A DNA stretch of 64,000 nt from Rhodoferax sp. (GCA_019449595.1 JAGRPL010000004.1:1302001-1366000), one strand, 5' to 3'; shown: positions 1 through 8,751, numbered from the stretch's first letter. A program made the numbers and translations. Notes: generated by a model from the sequence alone, not told the origin.

Positions 1-1047
1 AAGCTGCTGATTCTGGACGAGCCCACCGCCAGTCTCAATGAAACCGACAGCGACGCCCTGCTGGCGCTGTTGCTGGCGCTCAAGCAGCAGGGTATTGCCT
101 GCATCCTGATATCGCACAAGCTCAACGAAATATCCAAGGTGGCCGACGCCATCACTATCCTGCGCGACGGTTCCACGGTTGCGTCACTGGACTGCCGGGC
201 TGAGCCCATCCGTGAAGACCGGGTGATCCGTCACATGGTCGGCCGTGAAATGGCGGACCGCTACCCACGGCGCACACCGCAGATTGGCGAGACGGTGTTC
301 GAAATCCGCAATTGGCGGGTCCACCACGCCGAGCATGCCGATCGGGTCGTCATCAAAGACGTGGGTCTGCACGTCAAACGCGGCGAGATAGTCGGCATTG
401 CCGGCCTCATGGGCGCAGGCCGCACCGAGCTGGCCATGAGTATTTTTGGCAGAACCTACGGCCAGGGCATCAGCGGCCAGGTACTGGTCCATGGCAAGGA
501 GGTAGACACCAGCACGGTGCAAAAGGCCATTGACCATGGCATTGCCTACGTGACCGAAGACCGCAAGGGCTACGGCCTGGTGCTCGAAGAGACCATCGCC
601 TGGAATACCACACTGGCCAACCTGACGGGCGTCTCCCGCCAGACCGTCATCGACGAAGGGCAAGAGTTCCGGGTAGCAGAAGACTACCGACGCAAGCTTA
701 ACATCCGCAGCCCCGATGTGTACGCCAAGGTGGTCAATCTGTCGGGAGGCAACCAGCAAAAAGTGGTGCTGAGCAAATGGCTTTTTTCCAACCCCGACGT
801 ATTGATCCTGGACGAGCCCACGCGTGGCATTGACGTAGGTGCCAAGTACGAGATTTACACCATCATGGCCCAGCTCGCGGCCGAAGGCAAATGCGTGCTG
901 ATGATTTCGTCTGAAATGCCGGAATTGCTGGGCATGTGTGACCGGATATGTGTGTTGAACGAAGGACGCTTTGTGGCCGAGTTCACGGCCGCTGAAGCCA
1001 GCCAGGAAAAAATTATGCGATCAATCGTGACCTCCGGAGCCAACTGA
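1..1047 (+). CDS. mmsA: Multiple-monosaccharide ABC transporter ATP-binding protein, 5' end cut by window
   Basis: This is the cytoplasmic ATPase of a sugar importer of the MmsA/GguA (XylG-like) type, which carries two nucleotide-binding domains in one chain. The reading frame is open from base 1, so the N-terminal domain is truncated; the first codons already read a Walker B (LLILDEPT). The second domain is complete: Walker A GLMGAGRT (Arg in place of Lys, usual in the C-terminal domain of this family), signature LSGGNQQKV and Walker B VLILDEPT. One base separates its stop from the permease start, so the two are translated together. The sugar is not decided by the sequence; the GguAB-type permease favours a broad range of monosaccharides such as xylose, arabinose, glucose or galactose. 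Confidence 0.85.
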   Translation, partial: KLLILDEPTASLNETDSDALLALLLALKQQGIACILISHKLNEISKVADAITILRDGSTVASLDCRAEPIREDRVIRHMVGREMADRYPRRTPQIGETVFEIRNWRVHHAEHADRVVIKDVGLHVKRGEIVGIAGLMGAGRTELAMSIFGRTYGQGISGQVLVHGKEVDTSTVQKAIDHGIAYVTEDRKGYGLVLEETIAWNTTLANLTGVSRQTVIDEGQEFRVAEDYRRKLNIRSPDVYAKVVNLSGGNQQKVVLSKWLFSNPDVLILDEPTRGIDVGAKYEIYTIMAQLAAEGKCVLMISSEMPELLGMCDRICVLNEGRFVAEFTAAEASQEKIMRSIVTSGAN

Positions 1048-1048
1048 C

Positions 1049-2245
1049 ATGGACAACCCCTCTGCATACGCGAACACCAGCAAACCGCACAACCGCGGCC
1101 TCGCATTCCTGAAGAGCAATTTGCGCGAATACGGCATGCTGATCTCGCTGGTGGTGATCATGGTGTTCTTCCAGGTCATGACGCACGGCACGCTGTTCCA
1201 GCCACTGAACCTGACCAATCTGATACTGCAAAACAGCTACATCATCATCATGGCGCTGGGCATGTTGCTGGTCATCGTGTCGGGGCATATCGACCTGTCG
1301 GTGGGTTCTGTCTGCGGCTTCATCGGTGCGGTTGCAGCCGTGCTGATGGTGGACTACCACGTGCACTTTGTGCCCGCCAGCATCATCTGCCTGCTGCTCG
1401 GTGGCTTCATCGGGGCGGCCCAGGGTTACTGGGTGGCTTTTTACAAGATTCCCTCGTTCATTGTCACCCTGGCAGGCATGCTGATTTTCAAGGGCTTGGC
1501 ACTGGCCGTGCTGCAAGGCCAGTCGGTCGGGCCTTTTCCTGATGCGTTCCAATTGTTGAGCACAGGTTTCATTCCCGACCCGTTTGAGGGCGAGACCCTG
1601 CGCGTTACCTCGCTGGTCGTCGGCCTGCTCATGGCTGCTGGCCTGCTCTACGCCAAGGTGCGCGCCCGTGCAGAACGCGCCAGGCATGGCATGGACAACG
1701 AGCCCTACGGCATCTTCATCAGCAAGAACCTCGTGTTCACAGCCATGATTGCGGCCTTCAGCTACCTGCTGTCCTCTTACAAGGGCCTGCCGAATGTGCT
1801 GATTGTGATGCTGGCGTTGATGGTGGTCTACGACTTTGTCACCACCAAAACCACCATTGGGCGCCGCGTGTACGCACTGGGCGGCAATGAGAAGGCGGCC
1901 CGGCTGTCGGGTATCAAGACCGAGCGCCTGACGTTCTACACCTTTATCAATATGGGCTTTCTGGCCGCACTGGCCGGGCTGGTTTTTGCTGCCCGCCTGA
2001 ACACCGCCACGCCCAAAGCCGGCCTGGGGTTTGAACTGGATGTGATTGCCGCCTGCTTCATTGGCGGCGCATCGGCCTCCGGTGGCGTCGGGCGTGTTCT
2101 GGGGGCCGTGATTGGCGCCTTCATCATGGGGGTAATGAACAACGGCATATCCATCATGGGCATTGGAATCGACTACCAGCAAGTCATCAAGGGCTTGGTT
2201 CTGCTGGCTGCCGTATGCGTGGACGTGTACAACAAAAACAAGTGA
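1049..2245 (+). CDS. mmsB: Multiple-monosaccharide ABC transporter permease
   Basis: 398-residue inner-membrane permease of the RbsC/XylH superfamily that carries the sugar across the membrane, paired with the upstream ATPase. The sequence is a chain of hydrophobic helices after a short charged N-terminus. It contains the family-typical stretch GMLLVIVSGHIDLSVGSV and, near the C-terminus, the GGASASGGVGRVLGA region. Its length and the N-terminal NLREYGMLISL segment resemble GguB/MmsB more than RbsC (about 320 residues). It starts one base after the mmsA stop. No substrate-binding protein is visible in the window; it would be expected upstream of the left edge. Confidence 0.85.
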   Translation: MDNPSAYANTSKPHNRGLAFLKSNLREYGMLISLVVIMVFFQVMTHGTLFQPLNLTNLILQNSYIIIMALGMLLVIVSGHIDLSVGSVCGFIGAVAAVLMVDYHVHFVPASIICLLLGGFIGAAQGYWVAFYKIPSFIVTLAGMLIFKGLALAVLQGQSVGPFPDAFQLLSTGFIPDPFEGETLRVTSLVVGLLMAAGLLYAKVRARAERARHGMDNEPYGIFISKNLVFTAMIAAFSYLLSSYKGLPNVLIVMLALMVVYDFVTTKTTIGRRVYALGGNEKAARLSGIKTERLTFYTFINMGFLAALAGLVFAARLNTATPKAGLGFELDVIAACFIGGASASGGVGRVLGAVIGAFIMGVMNNGISIMGIGIDYQQVIKGLVLLAAVCVDVYNKNK

Positions 2246-2250
2246 CAGCA

Positions 2251-2277
2251 CCCGTAACCCGGCCCCCACGGGCTTTC
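2251..2277 (+). terminator. Weak candidate terminator after mmsB
   Basis: A short inverted repeat (CCCGT / ACGGG, overlapping a GCCC / GGGC pair) lies six bases after the mmsB stop and is followed by CTTT. The stem is only 4-5 bp and the T-run is poor, so this is a tentative call. Confidence 0.25.
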
Positions 2278-2400
2278 CCCATCTTCATTTGACTTATTGC
2301 CAAAAACACCGATAGTTCGTCTCGCACATGGATTCAGTGCTGCCGGGTCTTGGCACTCCCGGCGCTGCGCCAATGGATCGACTTCTGCAAGGAGACGGAC

Positions 2401-3408
2401 ATGCAAGCTGACAAGGCAACCCTGCTCTGGATGTACGAGAAGATGGTGGAAATCCGCCATTACGAGGAGACCATGGCCACGGTCTACTTGGAAGGCAAGC
2501 TCCCCCCCCACATCCAGAAAGGCCTGGCTTTCGACATCGGCTCGGGGCCCGTACCCGGCGAGATGCACCTGTCAGCGGGGCAGGAACCGGTGGCCGTGGG
2601 CATCTGCGCGCACCTGAAGCAGGAGGACACGGTGGTGGGCACCCACCGGCCGCACCACTTCGCCATCGCCAAGGGGGTTTCGCTGAACCGGATGACGGCC
2701 GAAATGTTCGGCAAGGCGTCCGGGCTGGGCAAGGGCAAGGGCGGGCACATGCACCTGTTCGACCCGGCGCACAAGTTCAGCTGCAGCGGCATCATCGGCG
2801 CCAGCCTGCCGCCGGCCTGCGGCGCAGGCCTGGCAGCCAAGAAACTGGGCAAGGACTGGGTGGCCGTGGCCTTCTTCGGCGAAGGGGCCGCCAACCAGGG
2901 CGCGTTCCACGAATCGCTGAACCTGGCCGCGCTGTGGAAGCTGCCGGTGATCTTCGTCTGCGAGGACAACAAATGGGCCATCTCGGTTCCCAAGACCAGC
3001 GCCACCTCCATCGAGTGGGTTGCCGACCGCGCCGCGGCCTACGGCATGCCGGGCATCAAGGTCGCCCACAACGACGCGCGGGAGGTATACAACGCAGCCA
3101 CCCCTGCCATTGCGCGTGCGCGGCGTGGCGAGGGGCCCAGCCTCATCGAGGTCAAGACCGACCGCTACCTGGGCCACTTCCAGGGCGACCCGGAAACCTA
3201 CCGCCCCAAGGACGAGGTGCCCAACCTGCGCAAGAACGACCCCATCCCCAAGCTGGCGGGCGAACTCAAGGGCCAGGGCCTGATGAGCGACGCCGAGGAG
3301 TCGGCCATCGTGGCGCGCGCCCGGGAGCGCGTGGCCGATGCCTTTGCCTTTGCCCGCAAGAGCCACGACCCGGCGCCGCAGGATGCCCTGCAGGACGTTT
3401 TCGTTTGA
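2401..3408 (+). CDS. acoA: Thiamine-diphosphate dehydrogenase E1 component, alpha subunit (acetoin/pyruvate type)
   Basis: 335-residue alpha subunit of a two-chain E1 that decarboxylates a 2-oxo acid or cleaves acetoin, and loads the acyl group onto a lipoyl carrier. The thiamine-diphosphate motif is GEGAANQG at residues 160-167, closing with the Asn of CEDN near residue 190; KGGHMHLF (113-120) is the usual active-site loop. I chose the ATG at 2401 because AAGGAGA precedes it; a longer in-frame reading starts at 2350 without such a site. The beta subunit follows 25 bases later. Overall it looks closer to AcoA than to branched-chain E1, but the substrate is inferred only. Confidence 0.8.
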   Translation: MQADKATLLWMYEKMVEIRHYEETMATVYLEGKLPPHIQKGLAFDIGSGPVPGEMHLSAGQEPVAVGICAHLKQEDTVVGTHRPHHFAIAKGVSLNRMTAEMFGKASGLGKGKGGHMHLFDPAHKFSCSGIIGASLPPACGAGLAAKKLGKDWVAVAFFGEGAANQGAFHESLNLAALWKLPVIFVCEDNKWAISVPKTSATSIEWVADRAAAYGMPGIKVAHNDAREVYNAATPAIARARRGEGPSLIEVKTDRYLGHFQGDPETYRPKDEVPNLRKNDPIPKLAGELKGQGLMSDAEESAIVARARERVADAFAFARKSHDPAPQDALQDVFV

Positions 3409-3433
3409 GACGCTGCGACAGGAGGAACCCGAC

Positions 3434-4474
3434 ATGAACACCCCCCGCAAACTCACCATGGCCCAGGCTATCGCCGAAGGCGTGGCCCAGGAGATGGAAC
3501 GCGACAGCACGGTCTTCGTCATGGGCGAGGACATCGGCCAGTACGGCGGCATCTTCGGCGCCACCGGCGGCCTGCTGGACAAGTTCGGGCCCGAGCGCAT
3601 CATGGACACGCCCATTTCCGAAACGGCCTTCATCGGCACCGCCACCGGCGCAGCGGCCGCCGGCATGCGGCCCATCGTCGAGCTGATGTTCGTCGACTTC
3701 TTTGGCGTCTGCATGGACCAGATCTACAACCATCTGGCCAAGAACACCTACATGGCCGGCGGCCACATCAAGCTGCCCGTGGTGCTGACCACGGCCATCG
3801 GCGGCGGCTACGGCGACGCGGCGCAGCACTCGCAGTGCCTGTACGCCACCTTTGCCCACATGCCCGGCCTCAAGGTGGTGGTGCCCTCGAACGCCTTTGA
3901 TGCCAAGGGCCTGATGATCCAGGCCATCCGCGACGACAACCCGGTCGTGTTCATGTACCACAAGGGCATCATGGGCCTGCCGTGGATGGCCTACTTCGAG
4001 GGCAGCACCAACGAGGTGCCACAGGCGCCCTACACCCTTCCCTTCGGCCAGGCCAAGGTGGTGCGCGAAGGCAGCGACGCCACCATCGTCACCCTCAGCC
4101 AGATGGTGCACAAATCGCTGCTGGCGGCCGACGAGCTGGCCCGCCAGGGTATCAATGCCGAAGTAATCGACCTGCGCACCCTGGTGCCGCTGGACCGTGT
4201 GACGGTGCTCACGTCGGTGGCCAAGACCGGCCGCCTGCTGGTGGCCGACGAAGACTACCTGGGCTTTGGCCTGACGGGCGAAATCGCGGCCATCGTGGCC
4301 GAGAACCTCGACACCGTGCAGCTCAAGGCGCCGGTGCGGCGGCTGGCCGTGCCCAATGTTCCCATCCCCTACAGCCGCACGCTGGAGCAGTTCGTCATAC
4401 CGCAGGTCGGCAGTATTGTGGAAGCTGTGCAGGGGCTCATGAAGTCGTCGGCCAAGCAAATGGTGGCCGCATGA
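3434..4474 (+). CDS. acoB: Thiamine-diphosphate dehydrogenase E1 component, beta subunit
   Basis: 346-residue beta subunit partnering the preceding alpha subunit. It carries the pyrimidine-binding domain in its first half (MGEDIGQYGGIFGATGG and the SETAFIGTATGAAAAGMRP region, including the conserved Glu of the E1 beta family) and a transketolase C-terminal domain (EVIDLRTLVPLD, about residues 230-245). GGAGGA lies 8 bases before the ATG. Its stop overlaps the start of the lipoyl-domain gene as ATGA, which indicates translational coupling and a fixed stoichiometry with the carrier. Confidence 0.83.
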   Translation: MNTPRKLTMAQAIAEGVAQEMERDSTVFVMGEDIGQYGGIFGATGGLLDKFGPERIMDTPISETAFIGTATGAAAAGMRPIVELMFVDFFGVCMDQIYNHLAKNTYMAGGHIKLPVVLTTAIGGGYGDAAQHSQCLYATFAHMPGLKVVVPSNAFDAKGLMIQAIRDDNPVVFMYHKGIMGLPWMAYFEGSTNEVPQAPYTLPFGQAKVVREGSDATIVTLSQMVHKSLLAADELARQGINAEVIDLRTLVPLDRVTVLTSVAKTGRLLVADEDYLGFGLTGEIAAIVAENLDTVQLKAPVRRLAVPNVPIPYSRTLEQFVIPQVGSIVEAVQGLMKSSAKQMVAA

Positions 4475-4722
4475 CGGACATCATGCTGGCAGCGGACGCT
4501 TGGGAAGGCGTGGATGCGCAAACCGAGGCACTGGTGGACAGCTGGCTGGTCCAGCCGGGCGATGCCGTGCAGCAGGGGCAGCCACTGGCCAATGTGGTGC
4601 TCATCAAGACCAACCTGGAATTGCTGGCGCCGGCGAACGGCCACATCGAACAGATTCTGGTGGCCGCTGGCGACACCTTTGCCCGTGGCCAGGCTCTGGC
4701 CACGCTGAAGGAAACACCGTAG
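4471..4722 (+). CDS. Free-standing lipoyl (biotinyl/lipoyl attachment) domain protein
   Basis: 83-residue protein that is nothing but a lipoyl-type hammerhead domain. The segment VVLIKTNLELLAPANGHI aligns with the beta-turn that presents the modified lysine; Lys46 is the candidate attachment site, although the usual Asp before it is Ile. The GD turn (PGDAVQQGQPL) and the mirrored GDTFARGQALATL repeat are present. It starts inside the E1 beta stop codon (ATGA). In normal dehydrogenase complexes this domain is fused to the E2 acyltransferase; here there is no linker, no E1/E3-binding domain and no catalytic domain. I infer that it serves as a mobile lipoyl carrier for the E1 just upstream. Confidence 0.75.
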   Translation: MTDIMLAADAWEGVDAQTEALVDSWLVQPGDAVQQGQPLANVVLIKTNLELLAPANGHIEQILVAAGDTFARGQALATLKETP

Positions 4723-4772
4723 ACACCGCCGCCCAGGAACAGGCCTGGAACGGCCAGCAGCTCGCCACCCCT

Positions 4773-5411
4773 GTGGCGGCGCCGTGCTTTCACGTCTGGA
4801 CCTACCCGGCGCCCACCGTGGTGCTGGGCTGCTCGCAGCGCAGCCTGCGCGGCGCAATACAGGCCCGCCTGCCAGCCGGGCTGGCTGTGCTGGACCGCCC
4901 CTCGGGCGGCGGTGCGGTGTTGACCGGGCCGTGGCTGGTCAGCGTGTCGGTGGTGCTGCCACCCGGGCACACCTGGGTGCGTGGCAACCTGCCGGACAGC
5001 TACCACCAGCTGGGCCTGTTGCACACGGAGGTTCTGGCGAGCCTGGGTATTGCGGCACAGGCCCTGCCCCCGCCTGCGGTGGCAGAGGCGAACGCGCGCC
5101 TAGGACCAGTGGTGGACTGGGCCTGCTACGGCAGCCTTGCCCCCTGGGAACTGGTGGACACCCAGGGCCGCAAGCTGGTGGGCCTGGCCCAGCGGCGCCA
5201 GCGCAACGGCATCCTGCTGGTGGCCGGCACCCTGGTGAGCACCCCGCCCTGGCCTCTGCTGTGCGAGGCCCTGGACCGCCCGCAGGACGCACCGGCGTTG
5301 CAACGCCGCACCGTGTCCTGCGAGACCCTGGCCGCGAGCCCGTGCGACGCCCAGCGGCTGGCGCTTGCGCTGCAGCAGGCCCTGGAGCACGCGCTGGCAG
5401 TGGCCGACTAG
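4773..5411 (+). CDS. Lipoate-protein ligase A family protein
   Basis: Member of the LplA/LipB fold. The substrate-binding signature RPSGGGAV and the catalytic lysine segment GRKLVGLAQRRQRNG are both present, as is the small-residue strand ILLVAGTL. It is shorter than E. coli LplA and lacks the C-terminal accessory domain, so it could be a ligase or an octanoyl/lipoyl transferase. The start is uncertain: family-like sequence (QEQAWNGQQLATPVAAP) begins right after the carrier gene stop at 4722, but the first standard start codon in frame is the GTG at 4773. An upstream TTG at 4500 would overlap the carrier gene by over 200 bases. Its position suggests it modifies the adjacent lipoyl domain. Confidence 0.7.
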   Translation: MAAPCFHVWTYPAPTVVLGCSQRSLRGAIQARLPAGLAVLDRPSGGGAVLTGPWLVSVSVVLPPGHTWVRGNLPDSYHQLGLLHTEVLASLGIAAQALPPPAVAEANARLGPVVDWACYGSLAPWELVDTQGRKLVGLAQRRQRNGILLVAGTLVSTPPWPLLCEALDRPQDAPALQRRTVSCETLAASPCDAQRLALALQQALEHALAVAD

Positions 5412-5412
5412 C

Positions 5413-5958
5413 TTACATCTCCAAGGTGCACCACTGGCCCCAGGCGGGCGCATCCTTGGGCCACTCGTCGGCACGCTCCAGGGTGCGCCGGCCCTGCGCC
5501 AGGAGGGTGGCGGCACGGATGACGCCGGCATGGGTAATCCACACCGTCGGGCGCTGCAGCGCCCGTGTTGCGTCCCACACCGTGGCCACGCGGGCCATGA
5601 AGCCCTGCACGTTCTCGGCGCCACCACAGCGCCAGGTGGGAAAGGCCGCCGCCCAGCCGTCGAGTTCGGCACGGGCGATGGTCTCCCAGCGCTGGCCCTC
5701 CCATTGGCCAAAGTCCATTTCCCGCAGGCGCGCGTCGGTTTCAGGCATCAAATCGGGCCGCAGACCGCACAGAACCTGCGTGAGTTGCTCACATCTTTGT
5801 AGCGGCGAGTGCCGCAGCGCGAACCCCTGCGGCAAGCCCTGCGCCAGCGCACGGGCCGCGTCCTGCGTGGCCTGGGTGTCGGCCGGTACATCCAGCGCGC
5901 CGTAGCACACGCCCGGCTCCACCAGCGGTTGCGCGTGGCGCACCAGCCAGAGCTTCAT
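5413..5958 (-). CDS. cobC: Alpha-ribazole phosphatase (histidine phosphatase family)
   Basis: 181-residue enzyme that removes the phosphate from alpha-ribazole 5'-phosphate (or from adenosylcobalamin 5'-phosphate) in the last steps of cobalamin assembly. The phosphohistidine signature LVRHAQ is at the N-terminus (His near residue 8), and a second catalytic His is in WITHAGVIRA. The ATG overlaps the cobS stop by four bases. A longer frame exists upstream but runs inside cobS in another frame and is rejected. It is the last gene of the cobalamin region and converges with the lipoate ligase, whose stop is one base away. Confidence 0.85.
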   Translation of the reverse strand: MKLWLVRHAQPLVEPGVCYGALDVPADTQATQDAARALAQGLPQGFALRHSPLQRCEQLTQVLCGLRPDLMPETDARLREMDFGQWEGQRWETIARAELDGWAAAFPTWRCGGAENVQGFMARVATVWDATRALQRPTVWITHAGVIRAATLLAQGRRTLERADEWPKDAPAWGQWCTLEM

Positions 5959-6752
5959 AGCGCCAGGGCCAGTCCGAGGTAAAACGCCAGCTCGCACAAC
6001 TGCTGGGTGGCGCCCAGGCCGTCGCCGGTAAAGCCGCCCAGGCGGCGCCACAGCAAGCGCCACATGTACAGGAACGCCAGCGCCGACGCCAGCAGCGGCG
6101 CCACCAGAATGGCGCCCCGGTGCACCAGCACTACGGGTGCCAGCGCCGCAAGGCACCAGCCCCCGGCCGTCAGCAGGCTGGCGCGGCTGATCTGGTCGGC
6201 CAGCGGCTTGGACTTGGAACCCGCCGCATCCCCCACATGCGGCATCAGGCGGATGTGCAGCAGCGGCCAGGTGCGCGACACCACATGCGCCACAAAGATG
6301 CCCACCACCATGGCGTGCGGGCTGACCGAGCCCACCAACGCCAGCAGCGCCACCTTGGACAGCAGCGCCAGCACCACGGCCAACACGCCGAAGGCACCCA
6401 CCCGGGAGTCTTTCATGATGACCAGGGCGCGGTCCCGGTCCTGGCTGCCACCCAGGCCGTCGGCCACGTCGGCCAGCCCGTCTTCGTGGAAGGCGCCGGT
6501 CACCATCACGCTCAGAACCGTGCCCAGTGCCGCTGCCACCAGCGGCGCAAACGGGCTGGGTGGCAGCAGCACCAGCAACAGGGCCGTGAGCCCCGCCACC
6601 AGCGCGCCCACCAGCACGCCCACACCGGGAAAGTGCCCGGCGCTGGCGCGCAGCAGGGCCGGGCTGAAGCCCACCCAGTCCGCCAGCCGCCCGGTGACCG
6701 GAATGCGGCTGAAAAACTGCAGGGCCAGCAGGTAATGGCGCACAGCGTTCAT
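5955..6752 (-). CDS. cobS: Adenosylcobinamide-GDP ribazoletransferase (cobalamin synthase)
   Basis: 265-residue integral membrane enzyme that joins adenosylcobinamide-GDP with alpha-ribazole (phosphate) to give adenosylcobalamin (phosphate). The N-terminus YLLALQFFSRIPVTGRL and the acidic segment FHEDGLADVADGLGGS, which holds the metal-binding Glu/Asp residues, are diagnostic; the rest is a set of transmembrane helices. Length agrees with the family (about 250). It follows cobT by 20 bases and overlaps cobC. Confidence 0.9.
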   Translation of the reverse strand: MNAVRHYLLALQFFSRIPVTGRLADWVGFSPALLRASAGHFPGVGVLVGALVAGLTALLLVLLPPSPFAPLVAAALGTVLSVMVTGAFHEDGLADVADGLGGSQDRDRALVIMKDSRVGAFGVLAVVLALLSKVALLALVGSVSPHAMVVGIFVAHVVSRTWPLLHIRLMPHVGDAAGSKSKPLADQISRASLLTAGGWCLAALAPVVLVHRGAILVAPLLASALAFLYMWRLLWRRLGGFTGDGLGATQQLCELAFYLGLALAL

Positions 6753-6772
6753 GGGCTCGCGTCTCCTGTGGC

Positions 6773-7852
6773 TCAGGCCGTCACCGCAGGCGCATCTGCC
6801 TTTTCGGACACGCCGGCGGATTCAAAGCTGGCCATCTCACGCAGGATGGCGCAGGCGGATTGCAACAACGGCCAGGCCAGTGCAGCACCGGAGCCTTCGC
6901 CCAGGCGCAGGCCCAGGTCCAGCAGCGCCTGCACGCCCAGGTGCTGCAGCATGAACTCGTGGCCGCGCTCGCCCGAGCGGTGCGAAAACACGCAGCGCTG
7001 CAGCACCTGCGGCGCCAGGGCTTGGGCCACCAGCACGGCGCTGGTGGTGATGAAACCGTCCACCACCACCACGCGGCGCTCTTGGGCGGCCTGCAGCACG
7101 GCACCCACCATGGTGGCAATTTCCAGCCCACCCATGGCGGCCAGCACGTCCAGCGGCGCTGTCACGCCGGCGTGGCGGGCCAGCACCTCGCGCAGCACCT
7201 CGGTCTTGCGCAGCACGGCCGGCGCGTCCAGCCCGGTGCCCGCGCCCGTGCACTGGGCAATGTCCAGGCCGGTCAGGCGGGCCAGCAGCAGGGACGCCGC
7301 CGAGGTGTTGCCAATGCCCATTTCGCCCAGCAGCAACGCATTGCCCGGCAGGCTCTTGACCAGCTCCTGGCCGTTGGCAATGGCCTGCTGGCACTGCGCC
7401 GGCGTCATGGCCGCCTGCACGGACGAGTCCGCCGTGCCCAGCGCCGCCTTGCGCACCTGCAGACCGGGCCGGGTTGCGCCAGCGGGCAGGCCCGCCAGGA
7501 AGTCATGTTTGACGCCGCAGTCCACCACGGTCAGGGCCAGGCCGTACTGGCGCGCCAGCACGCTCACGGCCGCACCGCCGGCCAGGAAGTTCTCCACCAT
7601 CTGCCAGGTCACTTCGCTGGGAAAGGCCGACACACCGCGTGCGGTCAGGCCATGGTCGGCGGCAAACACCACCATCTGCGGCTGCTCCAGCGTGGGCGAC
7701 TCCGTGCCCAGAACCTGGCCCAGCTTGAGCGCCAGGCCCTCCAGACGGCCCAGGGAGCCCAGGGGCTTGGTCTTGTTGTCCAGCTTGTGCTGCAGAGCTT
7801 GGGTCAATGCGGGGGTGGCGATATCGGCCAATTGGGCAATGGAGGTGTTCAT
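6773..7852 (-). CDS. cobT: Nicotinate-nucleotide--dimethylbenzimidazole phosphoribosyltransferase
   Basis: 359-residue cytosolic enzyme that converts nicotinate mononucleotide and 5,6-dimethylbenzimidazole to alpha-ribazole 5'-phosphate. The KTKPLGSLGRLE-like N-terminal motif (here NKTKPLGSLGRLEGLA) and the glycine-rich GEMGIGNTSAASLL segment are the family signatures. It sits directly after bluB, which makes its base substrate, and before cobS, which uses its product after activation. Confidence 0.92.
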   Translation of the reverse strand: MNTSIAQLADIATPALTQALQHKLDNKTKPLGSLGRLEGLALKLGQVLGTESPTLEQPQMVVFAADHGLTARGVSAFPSEVTWQMVENFLAGGAAVSVLARQYGLALTVVDCGVKHDFLAGLPAGATRPGLQVRKAALGTADSSVQAAMTPAQCQQAIANGQELVKSLPGNALLLGEMGIGNTSAASLLLARLTGLDIAQCTGAGTGLDAPAVLRKTEVLREVLARHAGVTAPLDVLAAMGGLEIATMVGAVLQAAQERRVVVVDGFITTSAVLVAQALAPQVLQRCVFSHRSGERGHEFMLQHLGVQALLDLGLRLGEGSGAALAWPLLQSACAILREMASFESAGVSEKADAPAVTA

Positions 7853-7930
7853 GAGAAATAACTTTCGGATAAATGCAAGAGGTTGAAAAAGGAGTTTTGC
7901 GCCGGCAAAGACGATGGCAAGCGAGCGACC

Positions 7931-8695
7931 TCAGGCCGACGCGGCGGTCTGGCGAATACTCTCCGCGGCCGCCTGGTCGCGCTGCAAATGGGCCACGAGC
8001 GGCTGCGCATCGTCGCGCTGGCCCCATTGGTCAAAGTACACCAGCTCCTGCATGGGCAGACGCGGCAGCCAGCCGGCGGTTTCCAGCTCGGGTTTGACGT
8101 GGAAGTGGCTCACATAGCCCACGCACAGGTAGGCAATGGGGGTGATGCCCTTGGGAATGCCCAGTGCCTCTTGCAGGTCCGCCTGGTGAAAGATGCTGAC
8201 CCAGCCCACGCCCAGCCCTTCGGCGCGCGCGGCCAGCCACAGGTTTTGCACGGCGCACACGCTGCTGTACAGATCCATGGTCTTCATGTGGGTGCGCCCC
8301 ACCACCACCGGGCCGGTGCGCTCGCGGTCGCAGGTGATGCAGATGCCAACGGGCGACTCCACAATGCCTTCGAGCTTGAGCTTCTGGTACACGGAGCGTT
8401 TCTCGTCCGCGAACATGTCGGCTGCTTCGGCGTGCGCCTTGGCAAAGGCGTCGTGCACACGGCGCTTGGTCTCGGGCGAGCGCACCACCAAGAAGTTCCA
8501 GGGCTGCATGAAACCCACCGAGGGCGCATGGTGCGCGGCGGTGAGGATGCGGCTGAGCACCGCATCGGGCACCGGCGTGGGCAGAAACTGCCCGCGCACA
8601 TCACGGCGTGAAAAGATGGCTTGGTAGACGGCGTCGCGGGCCTCCTGCGTGAAGGCGTGGACGTCCTGCGCGGCGTGCGCCGGCATGGTATTCAT
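7931..8695 (-). CDS. bluB: 5,6-dimethylbenzimidazole synthase
   Basis: About 254 residues, flavin-destructase of the nitroreductase fold that cleaves reduced FMN with oxygen to form dimethylbenzimidazole, the lower ligand of cobalamin. Family marks visible are FSRRDVRGQFLPTPVPDAVL near the N-terminus, the SVGFMQPWNFLVV strand and the LWLAARAEGLGVGWVSIF segment. I start at the ATG at 8695 (8686 is also possible); the frame remains open upstream into the riboswitch, which is not expected to be translated. A cobalamin riboswitch with a terminator hairpin precedes it, so its expression should fall when cobalamin is plentiful. Confidence 0.88.
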   Translation of the reverse strand: MNTMPAHAAQDVHAFTQEARDAVYQAIFSRRDVRGQFLPTPVPDAVLSRILTAAHHAPSVGFMQPWNFLVVRSPETKRRVHDAFAKAHAEAADMFADEKRSVYQKLKLEGIVESPVGICITCDRERTGPVVVGRTHMKTMDLYSSVCAVQNLWLAARAEGLGVGWVSIFHQADLQEALGIPKGITPIAYLCVGYVSHFHVKPELETAGWLPRLPMQELVYFDQWGQRDDAQPLVAHLQRDQAAAESIRQTAASA

Positions 8696-8711
8696 GGCAT
8701 TCCCCTGTGCG

Positions 8712-8745
8712 TGAATAGAAACAGCGCGGCCTGGCCTTGCCGCGC
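8712..8745 (-). terminator. Riboswitch expression-platform terminator before bluB
   Basis: On the minus strand a perfect 7-bp stem (GCGCGGC / GCCGCGC, 8-nt loop, 8724-8745) is followed by TGTTTCTATT. It lies between the cobalamin aptamer and the bluB start, so it is the likely off-state intrinsic terminator. Confidence 0.6.
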
Positions 8746-8751
8746 ATGGAA

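Noticed and set aside
1013-2269. Minus-strand open frame (418 codons)
   Set aside because: Antisense to mmsB, which has a clear permease sequence.
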